Numbered from the stretch's first letter, positions 26,255 to 35,475 are shown. The stretch is DNA of 64,000 nucleotides from Hydrogenophaga sp. BPS33 (GCF_009859475.1 NZ_CP044549.1:558001-622000), one strand, 5' to 3'. The notes: a model not told the origin generated them from the sequence alone. Numbers and translations: made by a program.

Positions 26255-26656
26255 ATGAAGCACCACGACTTGCCCGACACACTGGCACCCGCGCGCATGA
26301 CGGTCAGCGCAACGGCCATCGCCGCATACGCCGATCTCACGCAGGACTTCAACCCCATCCACGTCGACGCCGCGTTCGCGGCCACCACGGCCATGGGCGG
26401 CGTGATCGCGCACGGCACCATGTCCATCGGCCTGATCTGGCAGTCGCTGCAGCGCAGCGCGGGCGCCAACGCCTTTGTCGACGCCGATCTGGACATCCGC
26501 TTCGTCAAACCCGTGCGCCTGGCCGAAACGCTGGTGGCGGGTGGCGCGCGCCGGGCGAACGAGCCCGGCGTCTACGACGTGTGGGTGCGCGCCGTGGCCG
26601 ACGACAGCGACCGCCTGGTGGGCTCGCTGACCCTTGCAACCTCTCCCAACGCCTGA
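26255..26656 (+). CDS. MaoC-family (R)-hydratase-like protein (subunit 2)
   Basis: A 133-residue hot-dog protein with the MaoC hydratase motif intact: DFNPIHVD followed by MGGVIAHGTMS. These residues position the catalytic Asp and His that add water to a trans-2-enoyl-CoA. AAGGAG precedes the start at 26255. It probably forms the active half of a heteromer with the product of the preceding gene, feeding a 3-hydroxyacyl-CoA to the thiolase-like protein. Confidence 0.85.
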   Translation: MKHHDLPDTLAPARMTVSATAIAAYADLTQDFNPIHVDAAFAATTAMGGVIAHGTMSIGLIWQSLQRSAGANAFVDADLDIRFVKPVRLAETLVAGGARRANEPGVYDVWVRAVADDSDRLVGSLTLATSPNA

Positions 26657-26662
26657 GCACAC

Positions 26663-27658
26663 ATGGCCTCCCAACACGCTTCATCCTCAACAGCCGCGCG
26701 CGCCGACGCGCTGCTCGCCCTCTGGCGCACCATGACCCTGGTGCGCCAGGCCGAACTGGCGCTGGTCAAGCTCTTCGCCGACAGCGAAGTTCCGGGCTTC
26801 ATTCATCTGAGCATCGGCCAGGAAGCGATCTCGGCCGGCGTGGCATCGGCGTTGCTAGCCCAAGACACGCTGGCGACCAACCACCGGGGCCACGGCCATG
26901 TGCTCGCACGCGGCATGGACCTGCACGGCTTCTTCAAGGAAATCATGGGCCGCGCGGGTGGCCTGTGCCAGGGGCGCGGCGGCTCCATGCATGTGGCCGA
27001 TCTGCGCCTCGGGATTCTCGGCGCCAATGGCATCGTGGGCGCGGGCATTCCGATCGCGTTGGGCAGCGCGCTCGCGCACAGCGTGCGCCGCACCGAGGGC
27101 GTGGCCGTCGCGTTCTTTGGCGACGGCGCGATGGCCGAAGGCGTGCTGCACGAAACCCTCAACATGGCGGCGTTGTGGAAGATGCCGCTGCTGATGGTTT
27201 GCGAGAACAACGGGTGGAGCGAGTTCTCGCCCACCTCGCGCCAATTCGCCGCGCCGCTGCAAGCCCTGGCAGCGGCCTTCGGCCTGGCCTACCGCAAGGT
27301 CGACGGCAACGACGCACTCGCGGTGGCCGAGGCGGCCGGCGCGGCGGCGTTGGCCGCGCGCTCGGGTGGGGGTGCGCAGGTGCTGGAGTGCATCACGCAC
27401 CGTGTGCGCGGTCACTACGAGGGCGATCCGCAGAAGTACCGCGAGGCCGCCGAGCTGGAGGGCGTGTCGGAACACGATCCCCTGCGACAGGCGCGCAGCG
27501 CGCTGCTGGCGATGGGCCTGGAAGAAGCCGCGCTGCAGCAGGAAGCCGCTGCCATCGAGCAGCGCATCGAGGCTGCGGTGGCCGCCGCACGCGCCGATGC
27601 GCTGCCGACCTTCGAGTCCGCGCTCGCCGACGTCTACACACCGGGAGTGCAAGCATGA
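26663..27658 (+). CDS. Thiamine-diphosphate-dependent dehydrogenase E1 alpha subunit
   Basis: A 331-residue E1 alpha subunit of the acetoin/pyruvate dehydrogenase type. The TPP motif begins at GDGAMAEG and ends at CENN; the GGSMHVAD and GANGIVGAG blocks are close to acetoin dehydrogenase AcoA. With E1 beta, E2 and E3 encoded nearby it makes a full 2-oxo acid or alpha-diketone dehydrogenase complex that releases an acyl-CoA. The gene overlaps E1 beta by four bases. The natural substrate is not evident. Confidence 0.9.
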   Translation: MASQHASSSTAARADALLALWRTMTLVRQAELALVKLFADSEVPGFIHLSIGQEAISAGVASALLAQDTLATNHRGHGHVLARGMDLHGFFKEIMGRAGGLCQGRGGSMHVADLRLGILGANGIVGAGIPIALGSALAHSVRRTEGVAVAFFGDGAMAEGVLHETLNMAALWKMPLLMVCENNGWSEFSPTSRQFAAPLQALAAAFGLAYRKVDGNDALAVAEAAGAAALAARSGGGAQVLECITHRVRGHYEGDPQKYREAAELEGVSEHDPLRQARSALLAMGLEEAALQQEAAAIEQRIEAAVAAARADALPTFESALADVYTPGVQA

Positions 27659-28635
27659 GCGCCGCACCGAAAGAGTTGCGCTATGCGCAGGCGGTCAGCC
27701 AGGCCTTGCACGACGCCATGGCCGCCGACGAACGCGTGATTGTGTTGGGCGAAGACGTGGCCGCCGCCGGTGGCTCGTTCAAGGCCACGCGCGGCCTGCT
27801 CGAAGCGCACGGCGCCGATCGGGTGCGCGACACGCCGATCTCCGAAGCCTCCATCGTGTCGGCCGCGGTGGGCGCGGCACTCACCGGCCTCAAGCCGGTG
27901 GTGGAAATCATGTTCATGGATTTCATCACCCTGGCCATGGACGCGCTGGTGAACCAGGCGGCCAAGGCACGCTTCATGTTTGGTGGCCAGGGCAGTGTGC
28001 CCATGGTGTTGCGCACCCCGCATGGCGGCGGTCTGAGCGCCGGGCCGCAGCATTCGCAATGCCTCGAAGCCTGGCTGGCGCACGTGCCCGGTCTCAAGGT
28101 CGTGTGTCCGAGCAACCCGCAGGACGCCTATTCGCTGCTGCGTGCCGCCATCGACGACCCGGACCCGGTGGTGTTTGTCGAGCACAAGGGCCTGTATGCC
28201 CGCAAGGGCATGGTCGACACGGGCGAACGCGCGGCCATCGGACAGGCGCGCACCGTTCGCCCGGGCCGCGACGTGACGCTGGTGAGCTACGGCGCCACGG
28301 TCGCCACCTGCCTGCAGGCGGCCGAACAGCTGGCGGGCGAGGGGGTGGAGGCCGAGGTGTTGGACCTGCGCTCCATCCAGCCCTGGGACAAGGCCGCTGT
28401 GCTCGCCTCGCTGGCGCGCACGCACCGCATGGTGGTGGTGCACGAAGCCGTGCGCGACTTCGGCGTGGGTGCGGAGATCGTGGCCACGGTGATGGCCGAG
28501 GGGTTTGACGAGCTCGACGCGCCGGTGTTGCGCGTTGCCGCGCCGTTCATGCCCGCGCCATTCGCCACGTCCCTGGAGCAGGGCTATGCCATTCACGCCG
28601 ACGCGGTGCTGCAAGCCGTTCGGCAAACACTTTGA
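27655..28635 (+). CDS. Thiamine-diphosphate-dependent dehydrogenase E1 beta subunit
   Basis: A 326-residue transketolase-like beta subunit with GEDVAAAGGSFKAT, DTPISEASIV and the C-terminal transketolase domain (VLDLRSIQPWDKAAV, HEAVRDFG). It completes the E1 active site together with the alpha subunit and belongs to the AcoB/PdhB branch. Start at 27655 overlaps the alpha stop. An enoyl-CoA hydratase gene is interposed between this gene and E2. Confidence 0.9.
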   Translation: MSAAPKELRYAQAVSQALHDAMAADERVIVLGEDVAAAGGSFKATRGLLEAHGADRVRDTPISEASIVSAAVGAALTGLKPVVEIMFMDFITLAMDALVNQAAKARFMFGGQGSVPMVLRTPHGGGLSAGPQHSQCLEAWLAHVPGLKVVCPSNPQDAYSLLRAAIDDPDPVVFVEHKGLYARKGMVDTGERAAIGQARTVRPGRDVTLVSYGATVATCLQAAEQLAGEGVEAEVLDLRSIQPWDKAAVLASLARTHRMVVVHEAVRDFGVGAEIVATVMAEGFDELDAPVLRVAAPFMPAPFATSLEQGYAIHADAVLQAVRQTL

Positions 28636-28654
28636 ACCCGGAAGGAAGACCACC

Positions 28655-29449
28655 ATGTCCGACGTCACCACCGCACCGATCCTGACCCGCGTGGACAACG
28701 CCGTTGGCGTGATCACCATCCACCGGCCCGCCACCCTCAACGCGCTCAACACCGAGACCTTGCTCGCGCTCGAAGATGCACTCACGCAGATGGAGAAGGA
28801 CCCGGCGGTGCGCGCCATCGTGTTCACCGGCGCGGGCGAGAAGGCCTTTGTGGCCGGCGGCGACATCGCCGATCTCAACAGCCGGCAGGGTCTGGCGCAC
28901 TACCAGGAATTTGCCGAAGTCATCCACCGCGTGTTCCGGCGCATCGAGGTGTGCGACAAGCCCACCATCGGCGCGATCAATGGCTGGGCGCTGGGCGGCG
29001 GCACGGAGTTGCTGTTGGCGCTGGACATCCGGCTTGTGGCCGAGGACGCGCGCCTGGGCCTTCCCGAGATCACGCTCGGCTTGTTCCCGGGTGCCGGTGG
29101 CACGCAGCGCATCATTCGGCAGATTCCGCTGTGCCGCGCCAAGGAACTCATGTTCACCGGCGACCAGATCACCGCACAGGAAGCGGTGCAGCTCGGCCTG
29201 GCCAACCGCACCGTGCCCAAAGCCACGCTGATGGAGGAGTCCATGGCGCTGGCACAACGCATCGCCGCCAAATCCCCGATCACGCTCAAGCTGCTCAAGC
29301 GCACGCTGCGCGACGGGGCGGACATGCCGCTGAGCGCGGCCATCGGCCACGAGCAGGCCATGATCGGCCTGGTGCTGGACAGCCAGGACGCGCACGAAGG
29401 CTGCTCGGCCTTCCTGGAAAAGCGCAAGCCGCAGTTTGTGGGGCGCTGA
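28655..29449 (+). CDS. Enoyl-CoA hydratase/isomerase family protein
   Basis: A 264-residue crotonase. The oxyanion-hole segments FVAGGDIADL and NGWALGGGTELLLA, and the catalytic Glu region LPEITLGLFPGAGGTQ, are intact, including both acidic residues of a hydratase. It adds water to an enoyl-CoA. AAGGAAG precedes the start. Its place between E1 beta and E2 suggests the whole run is one pathway rather than a housekeeping pyruvate dehydrogenase. Confidence 0.92.
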   Translation: MSDVTTAPILTRVDNAVGVITIHRPATLNALNTETLLALEDALTQMEKDPAVRAIVFTGAGEKAFVAGGDIADLNSRQGLAHYQEFAEVIHRVFRRIEVCDKPTIGAINGWALGGGTELLLALDIRLVAEDARLGLPEITLGLFPGAGGTQRIIRQIPLCRAKELMFTGDQITAQEAVQLGLANRTVPKATLMEESMALAQRIAAKSPITLKLLKRTLRDGADMPLSAAIGHEQAMIGLVLDSQDAHEGCSAFLEKRKPQFVGR

Positions 29450-29452
29450 ACC

Positions 29453-30667
29453 ATGCGACGCGATCTCTTGATGCCCAAGCTTGGCCTGACCATGACCGAA
29501 GGCACGCTGGCGGAATGGCTGGTGCGGCCGGGGCAACGTTTCGAGGCCGGCGACAGCCTGTTCGTCATCGAGTCGGAGAAGGCAGCCATTGAGGTCCCTG
29601 CCGATGCTGGCGGCACCTTGCTCGAGGCCGGCGCGGCCGTGGGCCAGACCTTGGCGGTCGGCACGGTGATCGGCAGCTGGGACGACGGCTCGGCGCAAAC
29701 CTCACCGCCGGCCGCGCGCCCGGCGCCCTCTGCTGCGAAGCCGCCGGCCGAAGCCGTGGCGCCCGCACCAGTCCCGCCACCCACGCCAGCGCCGCTGACC
29801 GCAGGCGCGCCCCCATCGGCGCGCATCATCGCCTCGCCGCTCGCCCGCCGCGTGGCGGCCCAACGGGGCGTGGACCTTGCGGGCGTGCGCGGCAGCGGCC
29901 CGCGCGGTCGCATCCGCGCGGCCGACGTGCCCGAGGCTGTGGTCGGTGCGCCCACGGGCGTTGCGACCGTGGCGCCTGCCAACGGCGTGCTGACGCGGCC
30001 CACGGCGGTGGAATCCACCATCGCGCGGCGGCTGGTGCAATCCAAGCAGCAGATCCCGCACTTCTACCTTGCCGCCGACGTCGAGGTGTCGGCGCTGATG
30101 GCCTTGCGCGCCGAACTGAATGCGGCGCAAGCAGGACAGCGCTTCACGCTCAACGACTTTCTGCTCGCCGCCGTGGGCCGCGCGCTGGCTGAGCTGCCGC
30201 AAGTCAACCGCGTGTGGACCGACGAGGGCATCCTGTCGCTGCCCACGCCCGACGTGGGCATTGCCGTGAACACCGAGCGCGGCCTGGTGGTGCCGGTGCT
30301 GCGCGATGCGGGTCGCTTGCCGCTGAGCGAACTGGCGCGGCAGTCCCGCAGCGCCATCGAACGTGCGCGCGCCGGGCGGCTCTCGCCGGCCGACATGTCG
30401 GGTGGTTGCATCACCGTGTCCAACGCCGGCATGCACGACGTGACCAGCATGACCTCGATCATCAACCCCGGCCAGGCCATGATCCTGGGCGTGGGCAGCG
30501 TGCGCGAGGTGTTCCGCCCGGACATCCAGGGCCAGCCTGCGTTGTGCCGCGAGATCGCGCTGGTGCTGTCGGCCGATCATCGCTTGCTCGATGGCGTGGC
30601 CGCCGCGCAGTTTCTGAAACAGGTGCGCGGGCTGTTGGCCCGTCCCTTGGCCTTGCTGGTGGCGTGA
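29453..30667 (+). CDS. Dihydrolipoamide acyltransferase E2 component
   Basis: A 404-residue E2 protein. An N-terminal lipoyl domain carries the modifiable Lys43 in ESEKA; a flexible Pro/Ala linker (about 82-115) follows; a peripheral-subunit-binding domain shows ASPLARRVAAQRGVDL; the C-terminal catalytic domain ends with the DHRLLDG active-site His/Asp motif. It transfers the acyl group formed by E1 to CoA. It overlaps the E3 start by one base. Confidence 0.92.
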   Translation: MRRDLLMPKLGLTMTEGTLAEWLVRPGQRFEAGDSLFVIESEKAAIEVPADAGGTLLEAGAAVGQTLAVGTVIGSWDDGSAQTSPPAARPAPSAAKPPAEAVAPAPVPPPTPAPLTAGAPPSARIIASPLARRVAAQRGVDLAGVRGSGPRGRIRAADVPEAVVGAPTGVATVAPANGVLTRPTAVESTIARRLVQSKQQIPHFYLAADVEVSALMALRAELNAAQAGQRFTLNDFLLAAVGRALAELPQVNRVWTDEGILSLPTPDVGIAVNTERGLVVPVLRDAGRLPLSELARQSRSAIERARAGRLSPADMSGGCITVSNAGMHDVTSMTSIINPGQAMILGVGSVREVFRPDIQGQPALCREIALVLSADHRLLDGVAAAQFLKQVRGLLARPLALLVA

Positions 30668-32073
30668 TGGACAAGCAGGAAACCGTGTTTGACGTGCTGG
30701 TCATCGGTGGCGGTCCCGGCGGTTACGTGGCCGCGCTGCGCGCGGCGCAGCTGGGCTTGCGCACCGCTCTGGTGGAGCGTGAGCACCTGGGCGGCATCTG
30801 CCTGAACTGGGGCTGCATTCCCACCAAGGCCTTGCTGCACAGCGCGGACACCTTGCGCCGCATTCGCGGGGCCGGTGCCCTGGGCATTCGCGTGGCGCCG
30901 CCCGAGGTCGACTTCCCGGCCATGGTCGCTCGCTCGCGCACGGTGGCGCAACGTCTGAGCCGGGGCATCGCCGGTTTGTTGAAGAAGGCCGGCGTCCAGG
31001 TCTTTGAAGGACATGCGCACTTCGGCCCCGACGCCCAGGTGCGTGTGCGCCATGCCGATGGCAGCGAACGCACCGTGGCGGCTCGCCACCAGGTGCTGGC
31101 CACCGGTGCGCGCGCCCGCGCCTTGCCCACACAGCCGTTCGATGGCGAGCGTGTGTGGAGCTACCGCGATGCACTGAGCGCGTCGCGCGTGCCGGCCTCG
31201 CTGGTGGTGGTGGGCGCGGGTGCCATCGGCCTGGAGTTCGCGAGTTTCTACGCGACCCTGGGCACGCAGGTGACGCTGGTCGAGGCCATGGGCCAGGTGC
31301 TGCCCGGTGGCGACGCGGACGTCTCCCGCTTCATGCAAAAGACCCTGCAACAGGACGGCATCGCGGTGCGCACCCAGGCCCGCGTGCAGCAGGTCGAGCA
31401 CACGGCCAACGGCGTGCGCGTGGGGGTGGAGAGCGCAGCCGGGAACGAAACGCTGGAGACCGAACACGTGCTGGTGGCCATCGGCCTTCTCGGCAACACG
31501 GAGGAACTTGGGCTCGAACACACGCGCGTGCAGAGCGACCGGGGCCTCGTCACCGTCGACGCCTGGGGCGCGACCGCGCACGCCGGCATCCACGCGATCG
31601 GCGATGTGACCGGCCTTCCCATGCTCGCGCACAAGGCCATGCACCAGGGCATCGTGGTGGCCGAGCGCATTGCCGGCCTGCGCCGGGGTGGCGACGCACC
31701 GCACCCGGCGATTCCCGCCTGCACCTACGGCCATCCGCACTCGGCCGCGGTGGGCCTGACCGAGGCCCAGGCGCGGGCGCGGGGACAAGCGCTGCGCGTG
31801 GGGCGCTTCCCGCTCGAAGGCAATGGCAAGGCGGTAGCCATCGGAGAAGCCAGCGGCTTTGTGAAAGCCATCTTCGACGAGGCCAGCGGCGCTTTGCTCG
31901 GTGCCCACATCGTCGGCCCCGAGGCCACCGAAATGATCCAGGGCTTTGCGATTGCGATGGGGCTGGAGAGCACCGAGGCCGAACTGATGGAGACGGTGTT
32001 CCCCCACCCGACGGTGTCCGAGTCCATGCACGAGTCGGTGTTGGCCGCGCATGGACGCGGGCTGCACATCTGA
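30667..32073 (+). CDS. lpdA: Dihydrolipoyl dehydrogenase (E3)
   Basis: A 468-residue FAD disulfide oxidoreductase. FAD-binding GGGPGGY is followed by the redox disulfide Cys45-Cys50 (CLNWGC), the NAD-binding GAGAIGLEF and the C-terminal HPTVSESMHE carrying the catalytic His-Glu pair. It reoxidises the dihydrolipoyl group of the E2 gene just upstream, with NAD+ as acceptor. A dedicated E3 in the operon is a sign that the complex is autonomous. Confidence 0.93.
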   Translation: MDKQETVFDVLVIGGGPGGYVAALRAAQLGLRTALVEREHLGGICLNWGCIPTKALLHSADTLRRIRGAGALGIRVAPPEVDFPAMVARSRTVAQRLSRGIAGLLKKAGVQVFEGHAHFGPDAQVRVRHADGSERTVAARHQVLATGARARALPTQPFDGERVWSYRDALSASRVPASLVVVGAGAIGLEFASFYATLGTQVTLVEAMGQVLPGGDADVSRFMQKTLQQDGIAVRTQARVQQVEHTANGVRVGVESAAGNETLETEHVLVAIGLLGNTEELGLEHTRVQSDRGLVTVDAWGATAHAGIHAIGDVTGLPMLAHKAMHQGIVVAERIAGLRRGGDAPHPAIPACTYGHPHSAAVGLTEAQARARGQALRVGRFPLEGNGKAVAIGEASGFVKAIFDEASGALLGAHIVGPEATEMIQGFAIAMGLESTEAELMETVFPHPTVSESMHESVLAAHGRGLHI

Positions 32074-32098
32074 ACCAACCTCTTTCAGGCAAACGGAC

Positions 32099-33259
32099 AT
32101 GCTGAGCGACGCACTTCAAGGTTTTCGGGTTCTCGATTTCAGCCAGGGCATTGCCGGCCCGCACGGCGCCTGCCTGCTCGGCGAAATGGGCGCGGAGGTG
32201 ATCAAGATCGAACCGCCCACCGGCGACTGGCTGCGCGTGCTCGGTGCGCGCAAGGGCCAGTCCAGCGTGCTGTTCGCCACCTTCAACCGGGGCAAGCGCG
32301 GCGTGATGCTCGACCTCAAGAAGCCCGATGCGCTGGAGACGGCGCGCGGCATGATCGCGCAGGCCGACGTGATGCTCGAGAGCTACCGCGTGGGTGTGAT
32401 GGCGCGCCTGGGGCTGGACCACGAGACCGTGCGCAAGATCAACCCGCGCCTGGTCTATGTCTCGGTCACCGGCTTCGGCCAGCAGGGGCCGTACATCGAC
32501 CGGCCCGCGACCGACGCCGCCGTGCAGGCCTACAGCGGTTTCTCGTTCGGCGCGAGCGACATGGTCACGCCCATGCGTGTGCGCCTGTCGCTGGTGGACA
32601 TCATCTCGGGCATCTACACCAGCCAGGCCATCGTGGCCGCCTTGCTCAAGCGCGCCCGCACGGGCGAAGGCCAGACCATCGACATCAGCCTGGCGCACAG
32701 CATCACCGCGGTGCAGGGCTACAAATACGCCGAGCACGAGTTGACCCAGGGTGCGATCAGTGGCGAGCTGTTCGCCGGCATCGGCCTGTACGCCACGGCC
32801 GATGGCTTCATCGCCATGTCGGCCATGAAGGAGCAGCACATCATCGACCTGATGGGCGTTCTCGGCCTGGGCGACGCGCTGCAGGACCCGCGCTTTGCCA
32901 CGCCACAAGCCCGCTTTGACAACCAGGGCGCGTTGCGCGAACGCTTGTCCGAGCGCTTTGCCCGCCAGCCCTCGGCGCACTGGCTGCCCTTGCTGCGCCA
33001 GGCCGATCTGATCCACCAGGAGGTGCTGACCTACGACGCGTACCGGCGCGATCCGCAGGTGTTGCACCAACGCCTGTTCACCCCCACCGACCTCAACGAG
33101 ATGGGCACCCTGCCCACCGTGCGCATGCCGGGTCTGAGCGCGGAAACCGCGCCCATGGCCCCGCCACCCTCCATCGGCCAGCACACGCAAGCGGTGTTGT
33201 TGTCCATGGGTCTGATCCCACCCCCCGCTTCTTCAACACCCACAGGAGACAAGCCATGA
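32099..33259 (+). CDS. CaiB/BaiF-type (family III) CoA-transferase
   Basis: A 386-residue family III CoA-transferase with N-terminal VLDFSQGIAGPHGACLLGEMG and the NRGKRGVMLDLK block. The active-site Asp that forms the acyl-anhydride is expected in the RPATDAAVQAYSG region. It would move CoA between an acyl-CoA donor and a carboxylic acid, probably activating the pathway substrate. The start at 32099 is placed by family similarity; its stop overlaps the Bug protein gene. Confidence 0.88.
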   Translation: MLSDALQGFRVLDFSQGIAGPHGACLLGEMGAEVIKIEPPTGDWLRVLGARKGQSSVLFATFNRGKRGVMLDLKKPDALETARGMIAQADVMLESYRVGVMARLGLDHETVRKINPRLVYVSVTGFGQQGPYIDRPATDAAVQAYSGFSFGASDMVTPMRVRLSLVDIISGIYTSQAIVAALLKRARTGEGQTIDISLAHSITAVQGYKYAEHELTQGAISGELFAGIGLYATADGFIAMSAMKEQHIIDLMGVLGLGDALQDPRFATPQARFDNQGALRERLSERFARQPSAHWLPLLRQADLIHQEVLTYDAYRRDPQVLHQRLFTPTDLNEMGTLPTVRMPGLSAETAPMAPPPSIGQHTQAVLLSMGLIPPPASSTPTGDKP

Positions 33260-34227
33260 CCCTACTGCGCCGCCACATCGTTCTCGCCACCACCTTGCTT
33301 GCCGCCAGCCTGGGCGCTGCCGCTCAAGGCATACCCGCAGGCAAGACCATGCGCATCATCGTTCCGTACGCTGCCGGCGGCACGTCCGACATCCTGGGCC
33401 GCAAACTGGCGCAAAGCCTGGGCGAGCGCCTGGGCCGCAGCGTGATCGTCGACAACCGCGCGGGCGCCGGCGGCTCGATCGGCACCGAAACCACGGTGCG
33501 CGCGGACCCCGATGGCACCACCATCTTGCTGCACAGCGGGGCCATCGGCACCGAGCCCGCGCTCAAGCGCCAGTTGCCTTACGACGTCACGCGCGATCTG
33601 ACGGCCGTGACCACCGCCGTTCAAGGCCCCTTCGCCTTGCTGGTCAGCCCGCAGCTGCCGGTGAAAAACGTGGCCGAACTCATTGCCTACGCCAAGGCCA
33701 ACCCGTCGCGCATGAACTTCGGCACGCCCGGCATGGGCACCTCGGTGCACCTGGCCAGCGAGCAATTCAAGCTCGCCGCCGGCATCCCTGGCGCGCACGT
33801 GCCTTACAAGGGCGCCTCGCCGGCCCTGGCGGCGTTGATGGCCAACGAAGTGCAGTTCGTGGTCGACCCCCTGGCCACCGCCAAGAAGCTGGCCGAATCG
33901 GGCAAGGTGCGGGCGATCGCGGTGACCACTGCCAAGCGGACCAATCTGTGGCCCGAGATGGGCACGGTGGCCGAAGGTGGCCTGAACGGTTTCGATTCGT
34001 CGGTCTGGTACGGCCTGTACGTGCCTTCCAAGACCCCGGCCGAAACCGTGCGCCTGCTCAACACCGAGTTTGTCGCGATCCTCAAGTCGCCGGAGATGGT
34101 GAGCTGGTTGCACGACCAGGGGCTGGAGCCGGTGGCCGACACGAGTGAACAGTCGCGCCAGTGGCTGGCCAAGGACATCCAGCGCTGGAAGACGGTGGTG
34201 CAGGCCGCCGGCATCCAGCCCGAATGA
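33256..34227 (+). CDS. Bug/TctC-family tripartite tricarboxylate transporter substrate-binding protein
   Basis: A 323-residue periplasmic binding protein with a Sec signal peptide (LLAASLGAAAQG) and the family hallmarks IIVPYAAGGTSDILGR and VDNRAGAGGSIG. Bug proteins capture carboxylates or aromatic acids and normally work with TctA/TctB membrane subunits, none of which is encoded in the window. Its place in the operon suggests it captures the pathway substrate. It is one of three such proteins here. Confidence 0.9.
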   Translation: MTLLRRHIVLATTLLAASLGAAAQGIPAGKTMRIIVPYAAGGTSDILGRKLAQSLGERLGRSVIVDNRAGAGGSIGTETTVRADPDGTTILLHSGAIGTEPALKRQLPYDVTRDLTAVTTAVQGPFALLVSPQLPVKNVAELIAYAKANPSRMNFGTPGMGTSVHLASEQFKLAAGIPGAHVPYKGASPALAALMANEVQFVVDPLATAKKLAESGKVRAIAVTTAKRTNLWPEMGTVAEGGLNGFDSSVWYGLYVPSKTPAETVRLLNTEFVAILKSPEMVSWLHDQGLEPVADTSEQSRQWLAKDIQRWKTVVQAAGIQPE

Positions 34228-34267
34228 CGCACCCCACCGCCCACTGAACCAGTACAGGCACAGGACC

Positions 34268-35440
34268 ATGGATTTCCAACTCAACGACGTACAACGCATG
34301 ATGGTCGAATCGGCCCGCCAGGTGGGCGACCGGTTCGGCCTGGAGTACTGGCGCGAGCACGATGCGAAGAAGACCTTCCCGGCCGAGTTCTGGCGCGCCG
34401 TGTGCGACGCCGGCCTGGGCGGTGCTGCCTTGCCGGAAGCGCACGGCGGCAGCGGGCTGGGCATGTTCGAGCTCGCGCTGATCGTGGACACCCTGGCGTC
34501 CTGTGGCGGTGGGTCCACGGTGGGCCAGTTGTTCATGATCAACCCGATCTTCGGTGGCGTGTCGATCTCGCGCTTTGGCACCGAGCGCATGCAGCGCGAG
34601 GTGCTGCCCGGCATCGTCTCGGGCGAGATCAACTGCAGCATGGCACTCACCGAACCCGATGCCGGCACCAACACGCTGGAACTCAAGACCTTCGCGCGCG
34701 CCGATGGCGACGGCTGGCGCGTCACGGGACGCAAGGTGTGGATCACCGGCGTGGCCTCGGCGCACAAGATGCTGGTGGTGGCGCGCACGAAAAAGCTCGC
34801 CGACGCGAGCTCGCGCACCGATGGCTTGAGCCTGTTCATGATCGACGTGCAGCGCGACGGCCTCACGCACGCGCCGATCGACAAGCTCGGCACCTGCACG
34901 CTGGATTCGAGCAGCGTCTTCTTCGACGACGTGCGGGTGGAGCCGCACGAGTTGATCGGCACGCTGCACGGCGGCTGGCGCGAGTTGCTCGACGTGCTCA
35001 ACACCGAACGCATCGTCACCACCGCCGGCCTGGTGGGCTCGGGCGATCTGGCCATCCGACTGGCGGTGAACTACGCCAACGACCGCAAGGTGTTCGCGGG
35101 ACGCGCGATCTCGTCGTACCAGGGCATCCAGTTTCCGCTGGCCCAGGGGCATGCCGAGCTGCAGGCCGCGCGCCTGCTCAACCACAAGGCGGCGTGCAAC
35201 TTTGACCAGGGTGTGTCCTACGGCAGCGAAGCCAACGCCGCCAAGCTGCTGGCTGCGCAAGCCTGCTCCAGCGTGACGGAGAAAGCAATGCAGGCCCTGG
35301 GCGGCATGGGCTATGCGAAAGAGTTCCACCTGGAACGGCTGTGGCGCGATTGCCGCCTGTTCCGCTTCGCGCCCGTGTCGGAGGAGATGGTGCTCAACTT
35401 CATCGCCAACCACGACCTGGGCATGCCGCGTTCCTATTGA
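34268..35440 (+). CDS. Acyl-CoA dehydrogenase family protein with an atypical catalytic loop
   Basis: A 390-residue acyl-CoA dehydrogenase-fold protein with the FAD-binding CSMALTEPDAGTNT block and the MQALGGMGY turn. At the C-terminal position where classical enzymes show YEGT, this one reads FRFAPVSEEMVLN, so the usual catalytic Glu is replaced. This APVSEEM variant is a recurrent subfamily, possibly using a base elsewhere. The start at 34268 gives the normal N-terminus MDFQLNDVQ. It sits between the Bug protein and the acyl-CoA ligase. Confidence 0.88.
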   Translation: MDFQLNDVQRMMVESARQVGDRFGLEYWREHDAKKTFPAEFWRAVCDAGLGGAALPEAHGGSGLGMFELALIVDTLASCGGGSTVGQLFMINPIFGGVSISRFGTERMQREVLPGIVSGEINCSMALTEPDAGTNTLELKTFARADGDGWRVTGRKVWITGVASAHKMLVVARTKKLADASSRTDGLSLFMIDVQRDGLTHAPIDKLGTCTLDSSSVFFDDVRVEPHELIGTLHGGWRELLDVLNTERIVTTAGLVGSGDLAIRLAVNYANDRKVFAGRAISSYQGIQFPLAQGHAELQAARLLNHKAACNFDQGVSYGSEANAAKLLAAQACSSVTEKAMQALGGMGYAKEFHLERLWRDCRLFRFAPVSEEMVLNFIANHDLGMPRSY

Positions 35441-35475
35441 CGCGTCGAACGGGCCAAAAAGTCAAAGGAGCTCCC

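Noticed and set aside
26663..30667. Annotation of the E1/E2 genes as the housekeeping pyruvate dehydrogenase.
   Set aside because: Betaproteobacterial pyruvate dehydrogenase uses a single-chain AceE-type E1; here E1 is split and the genes sit in a substrate-specific operon.
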